Assembly: GCA_965218775.1 (NCBI GenBank)
Contig: CBDCLS010000006.1
Location: 558,001-622,000 of the forward strand
Direction: 5' to 3'
Source: CAUZIZ01 sp965218775
Lineage (GTDB): Bacteria > Acidobacteriota > UBA6911 > RPQK01 > JAJDTT01
DNA length: 64,000 nt
The notes beneath the pieces were generated by a model, which saw nothing but the letters and a program-made list of their open reading frames with translations, ran no database searches and was not told the DNA's origin. A program made the translations under genes and the position numbers. Shown piece by piece: positions 46,924 through 55,906 of this stretch; position 1 is the stretch's first letter; each line of letters starts with the position of its first letter.

Positions 46924-47186
46924 CGCGAGTTCCCTGAGGACTCCTTCCCCCCATTTGCTAATCCCGTCACTGGCGAAAGGCAATGGCAGGCAGTGATAGA
47001 GAGGGGCAGTAGTGCTGATCCAAGGGCAGGGAGCCTACTTCTCCCTTTTTCATGCCAGTCCGAACCAACTGGGGAGGTTTGCCATCTAATCCTATGAAGA
47101 GGGTATTTCCACGCTCTTCTTTTTTCCTTACTGAGTCCGTCAATTCGGCGGGCTCATTTTTTGCCCTTCAATTGACCCACATCGGC

Positions 47187-47447
47187 TCGGATAGCCCGAC
47201 CACGATGACCATGCTGAAGATAATGGAGCGGAAAGGGATGGTCCGGAGGGCACAACCAAAGGGGCGCGCGTTCGCCTACAAAGCCACGCACACGCAAGAG
47301 CGTGTCATCAAGGAGATGCTCCGGGAGTTTGTGGGCCGAGTCTTTAACGGCTCTCCAGAAGCCCTGGTAGCTTGTTTGATCGACGATTGTGGCCTCTCCT
47401 TGGAAGAGCAGAAAAGGATCAAGCGGATAATCCAAAAAGGGAAATGA
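47187..47447 (+). pseudogene. BlaI/MecI-type repressor, N-terminally truncated
   Basis: TTMTMLKIMERKGMVRR, KGRAFAYKATHTQE, MLREFVGRVFNGSPEALVA and LSLEEQKRIKRII are the recognition-wing and dimerisation part of a BlaI/CopY-type winged-helix repressor. The first helices are replaced by unrelated codons (from 47052). Such proteins usually pair with a BlaR-type membrane peptidase, absent here. It probably no longer binds DNA. Confidence 0.7.
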
Positions 47448-47585
47448 ATTCCGCACTCCCTCGCACACTGCCATCCTAGTGGGGATGGAATATTGATCTA
47501 GGAAAGACACCTCTTTGGCGGTCAAGAGGGAGCTTTGCTAGTTCCCTTAAATCGGCCCTGGGGTCCCGTGAAATCTCCGAGATCA

Positions 47586-48332
47586 TTAACAAGGGCTGGC
47601 TAGGCTTTTGAATTGCCTGGGTGCCAGATTGGACCACTTTCTAAAGGTTCGCTCAAACGTCCGCAGGTCGTTGAATCCGACAGAAAAAGCGACCTCCGTG
47701 ATTGAATAATCTCCTGCCTCAAGCAGCTTGACCGCTTGTGCCACTCTTAGATACTGAAGCCAATGCGAAAACGTGATTCCCACCTTGGCATGAAAGAACG
47801 ACGAAAAGTAAGTCTTTTCCATTAGGGCAACGGCTGCCGCTTTCTCCAAGGGGATGAAATCGGAATAGTTTTCGGACACGAACTTGTGAACCTTTCGCAA
47901 GGCTGGGTAATAGACAAAAGCTTGCTCATTGATTTGCCTCAGCTCAAGTACCCAGGGTGTTTGAAGGTGCCAATTGGCTTGGGTCTCCAGCCGAACGTCC
48001 TCCGGAACCGCTATCTCGACATCAAACTTATCGAACTTGACAGCAAAGCTCTGCTCTCTTCCAGCCAGATCGTCCACACGAATCACTCTTCCAGTCAACT
48101 GCAAAGCGCCGCCCGAACTGATTCTTACCACGCTATCCTCTGGCGGGGCCCTTTCCGTAAGCAGATAGGCACCATCTTGACAGAGGTTTATAACTCGTGC
48201 CGCAATCGACCAGACTGCCTTTTTGGAGACCGGCGTAACTCTGGTCTCAAGGTCGATCTGCTTCCTAAAAGCTGATCTTCTTTCGAAATCTACCATTCCC
48301 TGCATCACAAGTTCCTTGAATTCTTTGAACAC
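47586..48332 (-). CDS. AraC-family regulator with an N-terminal PilZ-like domain
   Basis: 248 residues, starting at GTG 48332 after GAGGAGGAGG. Residues ~15-110 look like a PilZ domain: ERRSAFR (RxxxR-type c-di-GMP motif), NLCQDGAYL (the second motif, with Cys where Ser is usual) and a beta-barrel pattern. Residues ~145-245 are a tandem helix-turn-helix AraC domain (YFSSFFHAKVGITFSHWLQY, ITEVAFSVGFNDLRTFERTF). It may couple c-di-GMP level to transcription; ligand binding is an inference. No obvious target operon adjoins it. The 350 bp upstream (48333-48679) hold no gene. Confidence 0.78.
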   Translation of the reverse strand: MFKEFKELVMQGMVDFERRSAFRKQIDLETRVTPVSKKAVWSIAARVINLCQDGAYLLTERAPPEDSVVRISSGGALQLTGRVIRVDDLAGREQSFAVKFDKFDVEIAVPEDVRLETQANWHLQTPWVLELRQINEQAFVYYPALRKVHKFVSENYSDFIPLEKAAAVALMEKTYFSSFFHAKVGITFSHWLQYLRVAQAVKLLEAGDYSITEVAFSVGFNDLRTFERTFRKWSNLAPRQFKSLASPC

Positions 48333-48679
48333 GAAAAACCTCCTCCTCTTTTGTTGTTTGACCGGAGGGGGTCAGGACTCGAAGACGAAGGCTAAGATAG
48401 TGGCCTTAGTCCAGTGCGATCCCAGCCAAAGAATCGCGGTCAGAACAATCCCATTTCGACTAGAGCAATCAATGCTCTTCGCACCGGGATCCTCATGGCT
48501 GCCAACACAGAATCATGGGAGTACCTGCCCCCTCCATCGTTGGCGTGGCAATAGCCGTGCCAACGCGTCTCGATGTTCTGCCAAGGGCTCCAGGTGATTC
48601 TTCTGGAAGGGCTTACACTATTTATTGGACAGGCCCATCGGGTAGGACACCCCAATCGAGGCTGTAACAAATACAGGAG

Positions 48680-48940
48680 TCAGGTAAGAGGTATAGGGAC
48701 TGTCCTCATTGCGGGTGCCCCTCCCTCACCGGGGACAGGAGGAATCCGGGGTGTGGGCAGCGGGAATCGCCGCTCCATCAGAAGGAACTTTTCCCAGGTC
48801 AGCCGCCGTTTACCTCCGCGACGATTGGGCCACTTCTTGAGCAGCCGCCTCGCCGTGTACAGAAAACGGGCCAGCCCCGGGCTGTTGTCGGGGACACCGT
48901 CGTAAGCATAGTGGCCGCGCAACTTGACGCAGAACATCAT
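48680..48940 (-). pseudogene. Group II intron reverse transcriptase/maturase, C-terminal fragment
   Basis: KLRGHYAYDGVPDNSPGL, RFLYTARRLLKKWPNRRG, LTWEKFLLMERRFPLPTPRI is the typical tail of LtrA-type maturases. Catalytic YADD and domain X parts are absent. No intron RNA domains V/VI were recognised nearby, so it is a scrap. Confidence 0.75.
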
Positions 48941-49066
48941 CCAGACGTCAGGCGAGCACTGTGCGTGCGTCGTGCCGGAGAATGATAGTTTCCCTGTCTT
49001 CGTAGAGTCGTTCGCAAATCAAACCTCGTAGATTCTTAATCTCCATCGCTATTCGTAGCAACTGCC

Positions 49067-49330
49067 ATGGACCACCGGAAGGAACCCCTGGACCTGGAAA
49101 TCGCCGACACGATCATTGCGAGGCGAGGGCATGCGGATCAAGGAGGGGTGATCCTGCTTGCTCCCGGCGTGAAAGGGACTGTGTAGTCACGAGAAGTGAG
49201 AACCTTCTGGCTGACGCAGCAACTAAGGCTGGACCCATCAGCGCGGGGCCATGGGCGCTGGTGGAGTTTGAGAACGGGTTCAGGATGGTGCTGGATAGTA
49301 GGGCGCAATTCGAAAGGTCAGATAGGAAGG
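49067..49330 (+). pseudogene. Small conserved protein, decayed copy B
   Basis: MDHRKEPLDLEIADTIIARR, GGVILLAPGVKGTV in one frame, then after a stop AGPWALVEFENGFRMVLDSR in another. It is homologous to 17824-17550 (minus) including ~40 bp before the ATG. Family unknown. Confidence 0.5.
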
Positions 49331-49384
49331 GCAGACCTTCTGGGACGAACACCGGGAGTTTCCGGCTCACTTGAAAGGGGGGTG

Positions 49385-49490
49385 TAATAGTCGGCACCCG
49401 ATCTTACAGACAGCGCCCGATTTGATTGAAATCGAACGGCCGCTTTCGCACCTAGAAGCGGACGTTCGAACTCTCCACGGAGGCGTCGAT
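49385..49490 (-). repeat. R1 repeat, inverted
   Basis: GTCGGCACCCGATCTTACAG, GACAGCGCCCGATTTGATTG, core CCTAGAAGCGGACGTTC (49451-49467), then CTCTCCACGGAGGCGTCG. Confidence 0.85.
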
Positions 49491-49615
49491 TGAACTGCGC
49501 TGAGATTGCGGACAACGACGGCCAGGAGGTAGAGGCGTCGCCGATCCTGGGCACTCCTGGGGCAATCCATGGGGTCTTCCAGGGGAACGCAAGGCCCGGT
49601 GGCACCATGCTTCTT

Positions 49616-49775
49616 CTACCTCTCGGCAAGAGCGGTCCGGAAAGGGTAGTCCGCGTCCGCATGGGACAGCAGCTTCGAGAGCTCAGCTTCGACTTCCCGG
49701 GCCTCCTCTTCCCGCCCCGCCTTGTAGTGGAGGTCGGCAAGCTGCCGTTGTAGTCTCATCCACAACAGAGGCGCT
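49616..49775 (-). pseudogene. TPR-protein C-terminal scrap
   Basis: RLQRQLADLHYKAGREEEAR, EVEAELSKLLSHADADYPFR is a last TPR-like helix pair and tail as seen at the end of kinase- or tetratricopeptide-type proteins. Nothing else of the gene is present. Confidence 0.4.
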
Positions 49776-49914
49776 ACCCCCTCCCTGTGCGAGAAAACCG
49801 ATTTCCTGTTGACTGAGTTTTTTTCTTCAGTCAGTTCGCGCGTCTCCTTCTTCTGTCCACGGTTTGCGACAATCATGTGGTCGGCGGCGGTCGTTTTCAA
49901 TACAGTGATGTGGT

Positions 49915-50277
49915 TTCCGTGAGTTTCGCTTCGAGGACGGCTACTTCAAGCTGAACGGCAAGCGGGTCTATCTGCGCAGCTCTCACATCGGCGGAGACAG
50001 CCCCATCGGCCTGCAGATGCCGCATGACCCGGACATCGCTCGAAAAACGTTGCTCTTTGTCAAGGTCATGGGTTTCAACTCCATCCGCTTCTTCATCTCC
50101 CTGGCCAACCGGTGGGCTGGGTCCCCCTGCCCGACGACGATCGCTTCGCCGGCTTTGACGTCTATGAGTTCGCCCACGTGGTGCGGGCAACGCCGGATGG
50201 CTCCAAGCTCGTCCCGGTGGAGAACAGGCTCGATCTTATTCGAGCCAAAGCTGGACAGTTGAAGATAGGGCGAGATT
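49915..50277 (+). pseudogene. Glycoside hydrolase family 2-type fragment fused to another scrap
   Basis: FRFEDGYFKLNGKRVYLRSS, GDSPIGLQMPHDPDIARK and VKVMGFNSIRFF match the start of the TIM barrel of GH2-like enzymes. At about 50115 the frame changes, and a second piece (PLPDDDRFAGFDVYEF, HVVRATPDGSKLVPVENRLD) of unknown origin runs to a stop near 50277. Both are incomplete. Confidence 0.5.
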
Positions 50278-50314
50278 AGGGCCCTCCTGGCTGCGCCCGG
50301 TCTGGCGACCCTCG

Positions 50315-51145
50315 ATGGCCTTCCCGCTAGTTGAGCCGAGCGTTGAACCTCGGCTCCAAGCCTGGCGGGTTCCTGTACTCATCATGTTCGTTGCCACCGC
50401 TGCAGAGCGTCTGGACAAATTCGAAGGCCTGGAGGCGATAGACTACTGGGCAGTATTCTTCTACTTCGTCGCCGTTCTGGTGCTGGGGTACCGCTTCAGC
50501 AAGCAGCAGAAATCGACGGAGGAGTACTTCATGGCCGGGCGCCGCATGCCCTGGTTCCTGGTGGGCCTGAGCCTGTTCGCCACGCTCCTGTCCTCGGTCA
50601 GCTACCTGTCCAAGCCGGGCGAAGTCATCAAGAACGGCCTAGGGATCTGGGGCGCCTACATGCACCTTCCCTTCACCATCGCCCTGGTCATCCTGCTCTT
50701 GATCCCCTTCTTCATGGGTAAGCGCTTCACCAGCGCCTACGAGTACCTGGAGGAGCAGTACGGGCTCAAGACACGCCTCTTCGCGTCGATACTGTTCATC
50801 CTCAGGCGTCTGTTCTGGATGGGTACGATCGTGTATACGGCCTCGTTTGCTATGGCCCGGATGACGGGACAGTCCTTCGTCTGGATCGTTCTGGGCATCG
50901 GCGCCATCGCCATCGTCTACACCACCATGGGGGGGATGCGGGCAGTCATCTGGACCGATGTGGCCCAGTTTTTTATCCTCCTCGCCGGTCTCCTGTTCAC
51001 CATCGGCTTCGTCTTCGCCGAAACCGGGACTGGTCCCGTCACCTGGTTCCACGACCTGATGCAGGCCGAAAGGGAGCCACAACCCTTCTTCGCCTTCGAT
51101 CCCTACGTGCGGGTGAGTCTCGGGGGGATGGCCATCTACACCTGA
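50315..51145 (+). pseudogene. Sodium:solute symporter, N-terminal half
   Basis: 276 residues with the first ~6 membrane helices: IDYWAVFFYFVAVLVLGYRF, STEEYFMAGRRMPWFLVGLS, LLSSVSYLSKPGEVIKNGLG. The frame ends abruptly at GGMAIYT, where the convergent aldo/keto reductase begins (10-bp overlap); the helices that carry the GDQ and Na2-site motifs are missing. It is only distantly related to the complete symporter at 15232. Start uncertain: ATG 50315 or 50384. Confidence 0.75.
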
Positions 51146-52260
51146 GCCGCTAACCTGGCGGTGTAGGCATCCGCTGCAGAATTGAGCTTCTGCATCGCTT
51201 CGGCTGGAAGCACCAGCGTCGTGCCCTTCAGGTTCTCTTCGACATGCTCCGGCTTCTCTCCGCCGGCCAGGACGCTGGTCACTTCCGGATGGGCTGCCAC
51301 CCAGGCGACGCAGATCTGGGGACGGGTCACCCCCAGCTCCTGAGCAACTTCATCGAGCACCGCGATCAGGTCGAGAAGCGGAGATCCCTCCTCGGGTTCG
51401 CGTCCCGGCACCAGATTTCCTCCACCCAGCGGACTGAACGCCATCAATCCCAGATTCTCCCGGCGGATGATGGGAAACATCTCCTTGATCGCAAGATCAC
51501 GACGGTCCCCTGCCATGATCGTGAAGTAATCCTCAAGGGCTACCATCGGAGCCTTGTCGGCCCGCTTTCCGAGCCCCACCAGCTCGGAGACCTGTCTGGG
51601 CAGATGGTTGGAAACGCCCCAGTAGCGGACTTTGCCGGATCTGACCACAGCATCCATGGCGTCGGCGATCTCTTCCATGTGCTCCAGGGTCGGCGTATCC
51701 CGAGGGGGCGTCTCCTGCCAAGGGGAAGGAGTCTTTTCGTCGGCACCGTGCAGAAGGTAGAGATCGATATAATCGGTGGCCAGCCTCTTCAGGCTCCCCT
51801 CGACCTTTGCCATCAGATTCTGCTGGTTGAAGACTATCCTCTCGCCTTCGAGAGTCTGAGCGGCCTTGGTTGACACGATCACTTGATCGCGGCGACTCGA
51901 GATGGCCTTACCCAGGGTGATCTCTGCGCCACCGGATCCGTAGGCCTCGGCAGAGTTGAAGAAGTTGACCCCGATGTCCATGCAGTGCCGCAACAGCTTG
52001 ACTGCATCGTCGTCGTTGGGCTTGCGGGAGAGATGGTGCCGAAAGGCAGTGCCCTGGCACATCCTGGAGACGAGAAGATCGGTGTTCCCGAACTCTACGA
52101 GATCTGACAGGGGCTTGGCAGTTTCCGGTGGCGTCGTTGCTCGCTCGCAACCTACAAGGTTTCCCAGGAGAGCCGTTCCGGTGCCCAACCCCAGGGTCTT
52201 GAGAAAAGTTCTGCGATCGCCAGAGAACGCTCGGTTGGAAGGTCTGGAGTAAACGGTCAT
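51136..52260 (-). CDS. Exported aldo/keto reductase
   Basis: 374 residues starting at ATG 52260 after AAGGAGG. A Tat motif (DRRTFLKTLGLG) is followed by a lipobox-like GNLVGCE, so it may be a Tat-exported lipoprotein. The (beta/alpha)8 reductase domain has FFNSAEAYG (Tyr present), STKAA (Lys) and YLLHGAD (His) of the catalytic tetrad; the Asp usually in FFDTAE is Asn here. The C-terminal part GLMAFSPLGGGNL and SVLAGGEKPEHVEENL is typical. Likely reduces or oxidises sugar carbonyls with a nicotinamide cofactor. The neighbours on both sides are fragments. Confidence 0.85.
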   Translation of the reverse strand: MTVYSRPSNRAFSGDRRTFLKTLGLGTGTALLGNLVGCERATTPPETAKPLSDLVEFGNTDLLVSRMCQGTAFRHHLSRKPNDDDAVKLLRHCMDIGVNFFNSAEAYGSGGAEITLGKAISSRRDQVIVSTKAAQTLEGERIVFNQQNLMAKVEGSLKRLATDYIDLYLLHGADEKTPSPWQETPPRDTPTLEHMEEIADAMDAVVRSGKVRYWGVSNHLPRQVSELVGLGKRADKAPMVALEDYFTIMAGDRRDLAIKEMFPIIRRENLGLMAFSPLGGGNLVPGREPEEGSPLLDLIAVLDEVAQELGVTRPQICVAWVAAHPEVTSVLAGGEKPEHVEENLKGTTLVLPAEAMQKLNSAADAYTARLAAQV

Positions 52261-52289
52261 AAGGGAACCTCCTTAATGCCTACAGGCGT

Positions 52290-52494
52290 TGCGGCAACGC
52301 GGGGGCCGCCATCTCCGAGCTGCTGCCTCACCTTCCGGAGGTGGTGGACGATATCGCGATCGTCAAGTCGATGCCTGCCGAACAGTTCAATCATGCTCCG
52401 GCTCAGCTGTTCATGAACACGGGGCATCAACTCATCGGGCGTCCCAGCATGGGATCCTGGTTGACCTACGGCCTGGGCAGCGAGAGCAGCGACC
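52290..52494 (+). pseudogene. DUF1501-domain protein, internal fragment
   Basis: ISELLPHLPEVVDDIAIVKS, EQFNHAPAQLFMNTGH and RPSMGSWLTYGLGSES match the middle of DUF1501 proteins (sulfatase-like, often Tat-exported). The frame then enters, antisense, the kinase fragment at 52495. Confidence 0.75.
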
Positions 52495-52874
52495 CTTCGG
52501 GCGTGATCTTCACATTGGCTGGCTTCAGATCCCGGTGGATGCGCAGCTTCCAGACCCTCGGCGATCTGGTGGGAGACTTCCAGGGCCTCCTCCACAGGCA
52601 AGGGTCCCTTGGCGACACGCTCGGCCAGGGTTTCACCCTCCACGTGCTCAAAGCTGTGGATGGCGGCAATGTTCGGATGATTCAGCGAGGCCAGGACCTG
52701 AGCCTCGCGCTGGAACCTGGCCAGCCTCTCGGCGTCCTGGGTGAACTGCTCAGGCAGGACCTCGATGGCGACTTCGCGTTTCAGATTGGTGTCCTCGGCC
52801 CGGTACACCTCTCCCATACCACCTTCGCCCAACTTCGACGTGATCTTATAGTGGGAGATGGTCTGGCCTATCAA
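52495..52874 (-). pseudogene. Pkn-type kinase, N-terminal fragment
   Basis: TTG 52874 opens MIGQTISHYKITSKLGEGG and continues through the N-lobe (VAIEVLP with Glu after the Ile, where other copies have Lys in VALK). A small deletion at GLEAAH then shifts the frame to IHRDLKPANVKITPEG, after which kinase sequence ends and a DUF1501 scrap begins. The Lys to Glu change and the truncation make it inactive. Confidence 0.8.
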
Positions 52875-52908
52875 CGAGCCTCCAGACTGCTGGGGAGTCT
52901 ATGTGCCA

Positions 52909-52937
52909 ATACTAGATCTTTGACTTTGGAAGGGCAA
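52909..52937 (-). promoter_or_regulatory. Conserved kinase promoter
   Basis: Read on the minus strand: TTGCCC (52937-52932), 17 bp, TAGTAT (52914-52909), then leader hairpin AGACT/AGTCT and GGAGG before the TTG start. The arrangement equals that at 17910-17974. Confidence 0.6.
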
Positions 52938-52972
52938 TCTCAGGAGGCGGCATATATAGAAATCGTAAGGAT

Positions 52973-52995
52973 AGGCGGAATTCAATCCGCCTTTT
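52973..52995 (+). terminator. Terminator-like hairpin
   Basis: AGGCGGA and TCCGCCT form a stem followed by TTT. It lies upstream of the FHA fragment and may be a leftover of an older transcript end. Confidence 0.35.
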
Positions 52996-53010
52996 CTGCT
53001 GACACTCGGA

Positions 53011-53334
53011 ATGTTGTTCGCTGCGAAGCTGGGTGTGTGCCAGACGCTGCGTTGGGAACCGTCCCGGGAGGAGAACAACACCATCGGATCCGACTCCCAG
53101 ACCAATCGCTTCGCCCTGTCCGGCGATGGCGTGGCCGCCCGCCACGCCGTGATCCGGATGACCGATAGCGGGTGGCAGCTGGAGAGTGAGGGCGCGGCCG
53201 AGACACGCCTGAATGACCAAAGGGTGACTCGAAGTCCGGTGAGTCCTGACGACGTGATCGGCATTGGAGCCCACCGGATTCTGATCAAAGTCAAGGCTAT
53301 CTCGTGGATGTGGGTCCTGCCCAGCGCCTTCTGA
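53011..53334 (+). pseudogene. FHA-domain fragment
   Basis: LRWEPSREENNTIGSDSQTN, ARHAVIRMTDSGWQLESEG and LNDQRVTRSPVSPDDVIGIG follow the forkhead-associated domain pattern (binding of phosphothreonine), with the usual GR..N..L..VSR.HA core altered to GSDSQTN and VAARHA. Only the single domain remains, and the ends are unrelated codons. Kinase fragments next door suggest an old kinase/FHA locus. Confidence 0.55.
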
Positions 53335-53354
53335 TGGGCTCGGTCGAAATCCTT

Positions 53355-54401
53355 CTATTGAAGCTTCCAGAAGACTCCGACAATCTCAGCCTTGCGATTC
53401 TCCGGAGCCTGGTCATCCTGGTAATAAAGCGTGAGAAAACGATTCGGTTCCAGTTCCAGGGTCTGGCTCAGGCCGACGTCTGGGGTGGGTGCATCTGAAA
53501 CCAACGTCACTGGCTCACTCCAGGTCCTTCCCTCATCCTTGCTGAGCTTCACCGCGACACCATAGGGTGGGTGACGCATGGTGTACGTCATGATGACGGT
53601 TCCGCTGGAGGACTCTACGGGATATCCCTGTAGTTCTGCAGCAGCCGTAATGCTCCTGGGTGTGGACCAGGTCTCCCCTTCATCTATCGATTCGGTGAGC
53701 AGGGTGTGATCGGGCAATCGGACGTAAGCATTGGGATCTTTGAGCAGCTTCCGGCCCTGAGCACGGGTCTCCAACTCCGCGCTTCGCATGACGGCAAGCA
53801 GCTTTCCGGAAGTCAGGCGTACCACAATAGTCTGGGTGCCGCGGCCGACAGTTGAGGCGTGCGACCAAGTCCTGCCTTCATCGGAGGATTCCAGCAGCCA
53901 GCTAAAAGAGCCACGCTTCTCCTCCGGCATCGCCTGATCGTCGTAGATCGGGAGGTATCCGCCGTAGGCGTTCATCATCAACCTTTCAGACGAAGTTTCG
54001 AAGAGCCTTCCGTAGGGAAAGAGCCACTCATAGGGTTTCGGATCAAGGAGTTTCGGAGGGGTCCAACTCTGGCCTTTGTCCTTGGACCACATCAGGTAGG
54101 CTCGCGCACGTTCATCCTTCAGGTCTTTCCGGACGAAGCCCAGGATAACATCACCTCCGGGTAACGTCCCGAGCATCTGGATCCGGTCATTCTCGGGGGA
54201 ATCATACACTTCGCGGGGCTTATCCCAGGTCAATCCGTTGTCTCGTGACTCGACCAGCGATACACTGTTGGTCCGGGCGAAACCCGTTCTGGCTCCAACC
54301 AGCAGATGCTTGGGCCCGACTCGAGCGACTTTGGGTGCATGCCCCTTCGGGCACACGACAACCCTTCGCTCGACCTCCAATTGAGGTTCAGGACATGCCA
54401 T
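53355..54401 (-). CDS. BNR-repeat exo-alpha-sialidase-like protein
   Basis: 348 residues, six-bladed propeller. Five Asp-box repeats are visible: SRDNGLTW, SKDKGQSW, SSDEGRTW, SIDEGETW and SKDEGRTW, plus GYPVESSSGTVIMTYT. Members hydrolyse terminal sialic or related acid sugars, or only bind glycans. There is no signal peptide at the ATG chosen (54401), so the N-terminus may have been lost; the 137 bp upstream to the IS256 copy have no gene. It ends close to the FHA fragment in convergent orientation. Confidence 0.8.
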   Translation of the reverse strand: MACPEPQLEVERRVVVCPKGHAPKVARVGPKHLLVGARTGFARTNSVSLVESRDNGLTWDKPREVYDSPENDRIQMLGTLPGGDVILGFVRKDLKDERARAYLMWSKDKGQSWTPPKLLDPKPYEWLFPYGRLFETSSERLMMNAYGGYLPIYDDQAMPEEKRGSFSWLLESSDEGRTWSHASTVGRGTQTIVVRLTSGKLLAVMRSAELETRAQGRKLLKDPNAYVRLPDHTLLTESIDEGETWSTPRSITAAAELQGYPVESSSGTVIMTYTMRHPPYGVAVKLSKDEGRTWSEPVTLVSDAPTPDVGLSQTLELEPNRFLTLYYQDDQAPENRKAEIVGVFWKLQ

Positions 54402-54538
54402 GGCCAGAACGCTTGGGCAAAGGATGGTGGCGGGCTGCGATTTTCAAACCCATACCGAACCTGTTTACTGAGTAATAGGTCCCCGGATCAGGAAGGGGCA
54501 CTCTCAGAGGTTATCCAAAGGCCGGAGGGGTGTCAACG

Positions 54539-55877
54539 AGTAGCGTAACTTCTTTTCTGTAAATTCTGGTCAGGCCTGGGTCGGAAAGACAGAGGTCTGG
54601 GACAGGATTCTCCAAAAACAGAAACGTCTATCTGGCAAGGAGAATCAAATGAACCCAGACCTGGAAAAGAGAGTACCACGGGAGATCCTGGCGGAGTTGA
54701 TCGAGGAAGGAACAGAAGCCTTTCGAGGAATCCTGGAGAAGCTGTTCAACGTGGCCATGCAGTTGGAAAGAAGCGAGTTTCTGGGAGCGGAAGCGTACGA
54801 GAGAACAGCCAGTCGGCGAGGCTATCGAAACGGATTCAAAGGCAAGCGGATTCAGACTCGAGTGGGAGAGCTGCACTTGGAGATTCCACAGGTGCGTGGG
54901 TTGAGGTTTTATCCCAAGTCGCTGGAGAGGGGTTGCCGTTCGGAGAAGGCCCTGAAGCTGGCCATTGCCGAGATGTATGTGATGGGAGTCTCGACGAGGA
55001 AAGTCACCGAGATCACGGAGCAGCTGTGTGGGTTGGAGATCTCGGCCACCCAGGTCTCGAGAGTGGCCGGGATGCTGGACGAAGAGCTGGAAGAGTTTCG
55101 AAGCCGGGAGCTGGGAGAGTATCCGATCGTGTATCTGGATGCCCACTACGAGAAGGTTCGAAGAGGCGGCAGGGTGCAGGACGTGGCCATCCTGAAAGCC
55201 ATAGGAGTCAATCGTTTCGGAACGCGGGAGGTGTTGGGTCTGAGCACCAGGATCAGTGAAGCGGAGGTGCATTGGCGAGGGTTTCTGGGAGATCTGCACA
55301 AGCGTGGACTGAGAGGGGTCGAGCTGTTTGTCAGTGACGATCACGAAGGACTGAAGGCGGCCAGGCGGGCAGTTTATCCGTCGGTGCCCTGGAACCGTTG
55401 TCAGTTTCACCTGAGTAAAAACGCCCAACAATATGCTCGCCGCAAAGAGGACAAGCCCCGCATCGCCCAGGCCATGCGGGACATTTTCGATGCCCCGTCT
55501 CGAGAAGATGCCGAGGAGCTCAAGGGTAAAGTCGTCAAGAAGTTCGAAAAGATTGCACCGGAGTTCGTGAGCTGGCTGGAAGAGAACGTGGATGAAGGGC
55601 TGACAGTGTTTGATTTTCCGAGGAGCTGGTGGCGAAGGATCCGAACCATCAACGGACTGGAGAGACTGCACCGGGAGATCCGGAGACGAACCCGGGTGGT
55701 GGGAATCTTTCCCCACGAAGCGTCGGCGCTGCGGCTCATCTCGGCTGTGCTTGCAGAGATACACGAGGAGTGGTTAACCGGCCGGCAATACCTGAACCTG
55801 GCCGGCTGGAAAACACAAGTGGAGCAATTCTTCCCTACAGGCCCTAAAGAAAATTACAGAAAAACGGTTGCTTAACC
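54539..55877 (+). mobile_element. IS256-family insertion sequence, copy 2 (1339 bp)
   Basis: Same ends as copy 1; perfect 8-bp duplication TGTCAACG (54531-54538, 55878-55885). It sits 29 bp upstream of the epimerase start codon, between that gene and any native promoter. Confidence 0.95.
54649..55875 (+). CDS. IS256-family transposase, copy 2
   Basis: 408 residues, identical in sequence to the product at 7145 and intact, with the same DDE motifs (VYLDAHYEKV, VSDDHEGL, NGLERLHREI). Its stop lies in the right IS tip. Transcription could run on into the epimerase gene. Confidence 0.95.
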   Translation: MNPDLEKRVPREILAELIEEGTEAFRGILEKLFNVAMQLERSEFLGAEAYERTASRRGYRNGFKGKRIQTRVGELHLEIPQVRGLRFYPKSLERGCRSEKALKLAIAEMYVMGVSTRKVTEITEQLCGLEISATQVSRVAGMLDEELEEFRSRELGEYPIVYLDAHYEKVRRGGRVQDVAILKAIGVNRFGTREVLGLSTRISEAEVHWRGFLGDLHKRGLRGVELFVSDDHEGLKAARRAVYPSVPWNRCQFHLSKNAQQYARRKEDKPRIAQAMRDIFDAPSREDAEELKGKVVKKFEKIAPEFVSWLEENVDEGLTVFDFPRSWWRRIRTINGLERLHREIRRRTRVVGIFPHEASALRLISAVLAEIHEEWLTGRQYLNLAGWKTQVEQFFPTGPKENYRKTVA

Positions 55878-55906
55878 TGTCAACGAATCGTGTGGAGCAC
55901 ACTCAA

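Noticed and set aside
49318..49740. 140-codon minus-strand frame
   Set aside because: Runs through an R1 repeat and opposite gene scraps; composition is not protein-like.
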